Source: Azospirillum sp. TSH64
GTDB lineage: Bacteria > Pseudomonadota > Alphaproteobacteria > Azospirillales > Azospirillaceae
Reading direction: 5' to 3'
Assembly: GCF_003116035.1 (NCBI RefSeq)
Contig: NZ_LGQW01000015.1
Coordinates: 5,468,789 to 5,532,788, forward strand
DNA length: 64,000 bases
Shown here piece by piece: positions 61,881-64,000 of this stretch; the stretch's first letter is position 1; every line of letters begins with the position of its first letter. Position numbers and translations under genes: made by a program. The notes beneath the pieces were generated by a model, which did not search any database, was not told the origin of the DNA, and worked only from the letters and a program-made list of their open reading frames with translations.

Positions 61881-61917
61881 AAAGAAAAAGGCGTCGGGGA
61901 GTGACCTCCCCGACGCC
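61881..61917 (-). terminator. Terminator of the ccoNOQP operon
   Basis: Minus strand: GGCGTCGGGGAG and CTCCCCGACGCC form a 12-base-pair stem with a four-base loop, followed by TTTTTCTTT. About 40 bases after the ccoP stop. Confidence 0.92.
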
Positions 61918-61957
61918 CCCTCCGGTCGGTTCCGCAACGGCCCGCCCGGGCTTCGGC

Positions 61958-62848
61958 TTACTTGCCGCCGCCCAGGTTGTGGACGTAGACGGCCAGCGAC
62001 TTGATCGTCGCATCGTCCAGGCGCTTGGACCAGGCCGGCATGACGCCGGCGCGGCCGTTGGTCACCGTCTCGACCAGCGTCTGCTTGTCGCTGCCGTAGA
62101 GCCAGTTGGCCTGCTTCAGCGGCGGAGCTCCGACACCGTCGACACCGGCGGCAACCGAGCCCTGGGCCGCATCGCCGTGGCAGGCGGCGCAGTTCTCGTC
62201 ATAGACGGCCTTGCCCTTGGCGGCCTTGCCCGCATCGGCGGTCTTGCCGTTCAGCGACAGCACATAGTCCGTGACCTGATCGATCTGGTCGCGGTTGAGG
62301 ATGCCGTCCTTGCCGAAGGCGGTCATGCCGACGTTCGGCGTGCCGCGGGTGTCGCCGTCATCCGAGCGGATGCCGTGCTGGATGGTCTTGTAGATGTCGG
62401 CCGAGGAGCCGCCCCACAGCCACACGTCGTCGGCCAGCGTCGGGAAGCCCTTGGCGCCCTGGCCGCCGGCGCCGTGGCAGGCGGCGCAGTTCTCGTTGAA
62501 GTAGGACCGGCCGCCGGCCATCGCGAAGCCCAGCAGGTCCTTGTCCTTCTGGATTTCGTCGACCGACTTGGCGGCGATGGCGGTCAGGTACTTGGCCTGG
62601 CCGGCCTTCGCCTCCGCCAGCTTGGTGTCCAGCTCCTCGCGCTGGGAATAGCCCAGGATACCCTTCGTGTAGGTCTTGCCCAGCGGCCAGGCCGGGTAGA
62701 ACACGTAGTACACCATCGCCCAGGCGATGCAGACATAGAAGAGATACAGCCACCACTTCGGCAGCGGATTGTTCAGCTCGCGCAGTCCATCCCACTCGTG
62801 GCCGGTGGTCTCGACGCCGGACAGCTCGTCCTTGTAATTCTGTGCCAT
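61958..62848 (-). CDS. ccoP: cbb3 oxidase diheme subunit CcoP
   Basis: A 296-residue diheme cytochrome c of the cbb3 oxidase. N-terminal membrane helix (WWLYLFYVCIAWAMVYYVFYPAWPLG), two heme-binding CAACH motifs (Cys121-His125 and Cys220-His224), and periplasmic C-terminal domains with axial Met in GMTAFG and GVMPAW. It passes electrons to CcoO. It ends in a strong terminator and follows ccoQ closely. Confidence 0.97.
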   Translation of the reverse strand: MAQNYKDELSGVETTGHEWDGLRELNNPLPKWWLYLFYVCIAWAMVYYVFYPAWPLGKTYTKGILGYSQREELDTKLAEAKAGQAKYLTAIAAKSVDEIQKDKDLLGFAMAGGRSYFNENCAACHGAGGQGAKGFPTLADDVWLWGGSSADIYKTIQHGIRSDDGDTRGTPNVGMTAFGKDGILNRDQIDQVTDYVLSLNGKTADAGKAAKGKAVYDENCAACHGDAAQGSVAAGVDGVGAPPLKQANWLYGSDKQTLVETVTNGRAGVMPAWSKRLDDATIKSLAVYVHNLGGGK

Positions 62849-62851
62849 GGT

Positions 62852-63013
62852 CTAAAGCTCCTGACCATCATCCTTGAGCGGGATCTGGGCGGCGTCGTCG
62901 AAGGTGCGGCGGTTGCCGGGCCACATGGCGTAAACCAGGATGCCCGTCAGCAGCAGCATCAACCACACCGTCCAGAAGGACCGAAGCATCACCGTGATCG
63001 AATCCAAGTCCAT
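62852..63013 (-). CDS. ccoQ: cbb3 oxidase small subunit CcoQ
   Basis: A 53-residue protein starting MDLDSITVMLRSFWTVWLML, with one helix and the conserved YAMWPGNRRTFDDAAQIPL region. It lies between ccoO and ccoP, 15 bases after the ccoO stop codon. Its stop is three bases before the ccoP ATG. Confidence 0.93.
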   Translation of the reverse strand: MDLDSITVMLRSFWTVWLMLLLTGILVYAMWPGNRRTFDDAAQIPLKDDGQEL

Positions 63014-63028
63014 GGATTCCTCCCCCGA

Positions 63029-63766
63029 TTACTGCTGCAGCTGCTTGGACTGGTACTTGGTGAAGTCCACCATGGTGCCCAGCACTTGCAGGTAGGCGAC
63101 GAGAGCGTCCATTTCGGTGACGGTCTTTTCGCCGGTGAAGTTCGCCACCACGGCCTTCGGGTAGCGCTTCATCAGCCCGGCGGTGTCGCCGTCGGGGTTC
63201 TTCTGCGCTTCCAGGTCGGCCTTGGCGTTGGCGATCTGCTCGTCGGTGTAGGGAACGCCGACGATCTTCAGCGTCTTCAGGTGGTCGCCGATGTCGCCGT
63301 AGCTCAGCGGACGCTCCTTCATCCAGCCGTAGGTCGGCATGATCGACTCCGGCACGACCGCGCGCGGGTTCACCAGATGGGCGACCTGCCAGGCGTTGGA
63401 GTATTTGCCGCCGACGCGGGCCAGATCGGGACCGGTGCGCTTGGAGCCCCACTGGAACGGATGGTCGTACATCGACTCCGCGGCCAGCGAGTAGTGGCCG
63501 TAGCGCTCGACCTCGTCACGGAACGGACGGATCTGCTGGCTGTGGCAGTTGTAGCAGCCTTCGCGCAGGTAGATGTTCTGCCCGGCCAGTTCGAGCGGGG
63601 AGTAGGGACGGACCCCCTCCACCTTCTCGATGGTCGATTCGATGGTGAAGAGCGGGACGATCTGAACCAGACCGCCGATCGACACGGTGATCAGCACGAG
63701 CACGATCAGCAGAAGGGTGTTCCGCTCGATCAGGTCGTGGCTGAAGCCCTTTTTATCCTGAGCCAT
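63029..63766 (-). CDS. ccoO: cbb3 oxidase monoheme subunit CcoO
   Basis: A 245-residue membrane-anchored cytochrome c. N-terminal helix (NTLLLIVLVLITVSIGGLV), heme-binding CYNCH (Cys71-His75) in REGCYNCHSQQIRPFRDEVERYGHYS, and PESIMPTYGWM providing the axial Met. Start at ATG 63766 with GAGAA upstream; ATG 63775 is also in frame. Accepts electrons from CcoP. Confidence 0.97.
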   Translation of the reverse strand: MAQDKKGFSHDLIERNTLLLIVLVLITVSIGGLVQIVPLFTIESTIEKVEGVRPYSPLELAGQNIYLREGCYNCHSQQIRPFRDEVERYGHYSLAAESMYDHPFQWGSKRTGPDLARVGGKYSNAWQVAHLVNPRAVVPESIMPTYGWMKERPLSYGDIGDHLKTLKIVGVPYTDEQIANAKADLEAQKNPDGDTAGLMKRYPKAVVANFTGEKTVTEMDALVAYLQVLGTMVDFTKYQSKQLQQ

Positions 63767-63787
63767 TTCTCGCATCCTTCCCTAGCG

Positions 63788-64000
63788 TCAGGCCGCGCCG
63801 ACCGTCGCCTTGTGCGGCGTGGTGACATAGGGCTTCTCGATGCGGACATCGCCCTTCGCCGTGCGCCACAGGTTGTAGACCATGATGAGAGCGCCGGTGA
63901 CGAACAGGACGCCGCCCATCGCGCGGATCACGTAGAACGGGTGCATCGCCGCGACGGTCTCCACGAAGGAGTACTGCAGGAAGCCCAGGTTGTCGTAGGC
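63788..64000 (-). CDS. ccoN: cbb3 oxidase catalytic subunit CcoN (C-terminus, partial)
   Basis: The last 70 codons of CcoN, running off the right edge of the window. Translation reads QYSFVETVAAMHPFYVIRAMGG then VLFVTGALIMVYNLWRTAKG with VRIEKPYVTTPHKATVGAA at the end, matching the final helix of cbb3 subunit I. The operon order is ccoN-ccoO-ccoQ-ccoP. Confidence 0.92.
   Translation of the reverse strand, partial: AYDNLGFLQYSFVETVAAMHPFYVIRAMGGVLFVTGALIMVYNLWRTAKGDVRIEKPYVTTPHKATVGAA

Noticed and set aside
61736..61957. FNR box upstream of ccoH
   Set aside because: TTTGATCGCG and GGATCAAAT give only isolated half-sites, not a TTGAT-N4-ATCAA palindrome.

Overview
The base composition (very GC-rich, strong G/C preference at third codon positions), the mostly alphaproteobacterial gene types (DUF1489, an FzlA-like GST, alphaproteobacterial Fur, ccoNOQP with an FNR-type regulator) and the style of the intergenic palindromes point to a free-living alphaproteobacterium. 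Azospirillum or another Rhodospirillales is the likeliest source. This is inferred from gene content; no 16S gene or other decisive marker is present. I saw no tRNA, rRNA, CRISPR array, insertion sequence or prophage.

Layout. 1-9.8 kb: DUF1489 protein, a potassium channel, an HCCA-isomerase-like protein, an orphan OmpR-type regulator, a DUF4139 exported protein, a thioesterase pair, and thiO-thiS-thiG behind a TPP riboswitch whose 3' end carries the thiO Shine-Dalgarno. 10-21 kb: a FIST-domain soluble chemoreceptor, an imuB without imuA or dnaE2, a lipoprotein, a HupE/UreJ protein, an orphan TAXI binding protein, GNAT and FzlA-like proteins, an unknown exported protein, and a TetR/flavoprotein divergent pair with twin operators. 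21-32 kb: htpG, a CBS-domain histidine kinase, fur, an ECF41-type sigma factor with its AhpD-like partner and a matching promoter, a MoeB/DsrE sulfur-carrier cluster, and cysK with an Rrf2 regulator. 33-41 kb: a YqjI-like PadR regulator with DUF2218, a 642-residue protein of unknown family, trxB, and an Opp/Dpp ABC transporter lacking its binding protein. 41-47 kb: a BrnT toxin with an XRE antitoxin, an EAL-CBS-GGDDF protein, a structured intergenic region encoding a 23-residue hydrophobic peptide, and a HerA/DUF87 ATPase. 48-56 kb: a degenerate FixJ-like regulator with an RsbT/PP2C-like protein, an EamA transporter, groESL with CIRCE, and a lone GH24 endolysin. 56-64 kb: ctaA, a four-cysteine FNR, and the cbb3 oxidase genes ccoN(partial)OQP, ccoH, ccoI, ccoS.

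How the genes work together. The right end is a microaerobic respiration block: oxidase subunits, copper/assembly factors and the oxygen sensor expected to control them. Protein quality control is represented by htpG and groESL; redox and sulfur metabolism by trxB, cysK with its Rrf2 regulator, MoeB/DsrE and thiamin thiazole synthesis.

The candidate for something undescribed is the 43.5-43.8 kb intergenic region. A tiny hydrophobic, charge-ended peptide resembling the TisB/DinQ class of type I toxins sits behind a leader with mutually exclusive hairpins next to its ribosome binding site, and is followed by a 17-bp perfect hairpin.
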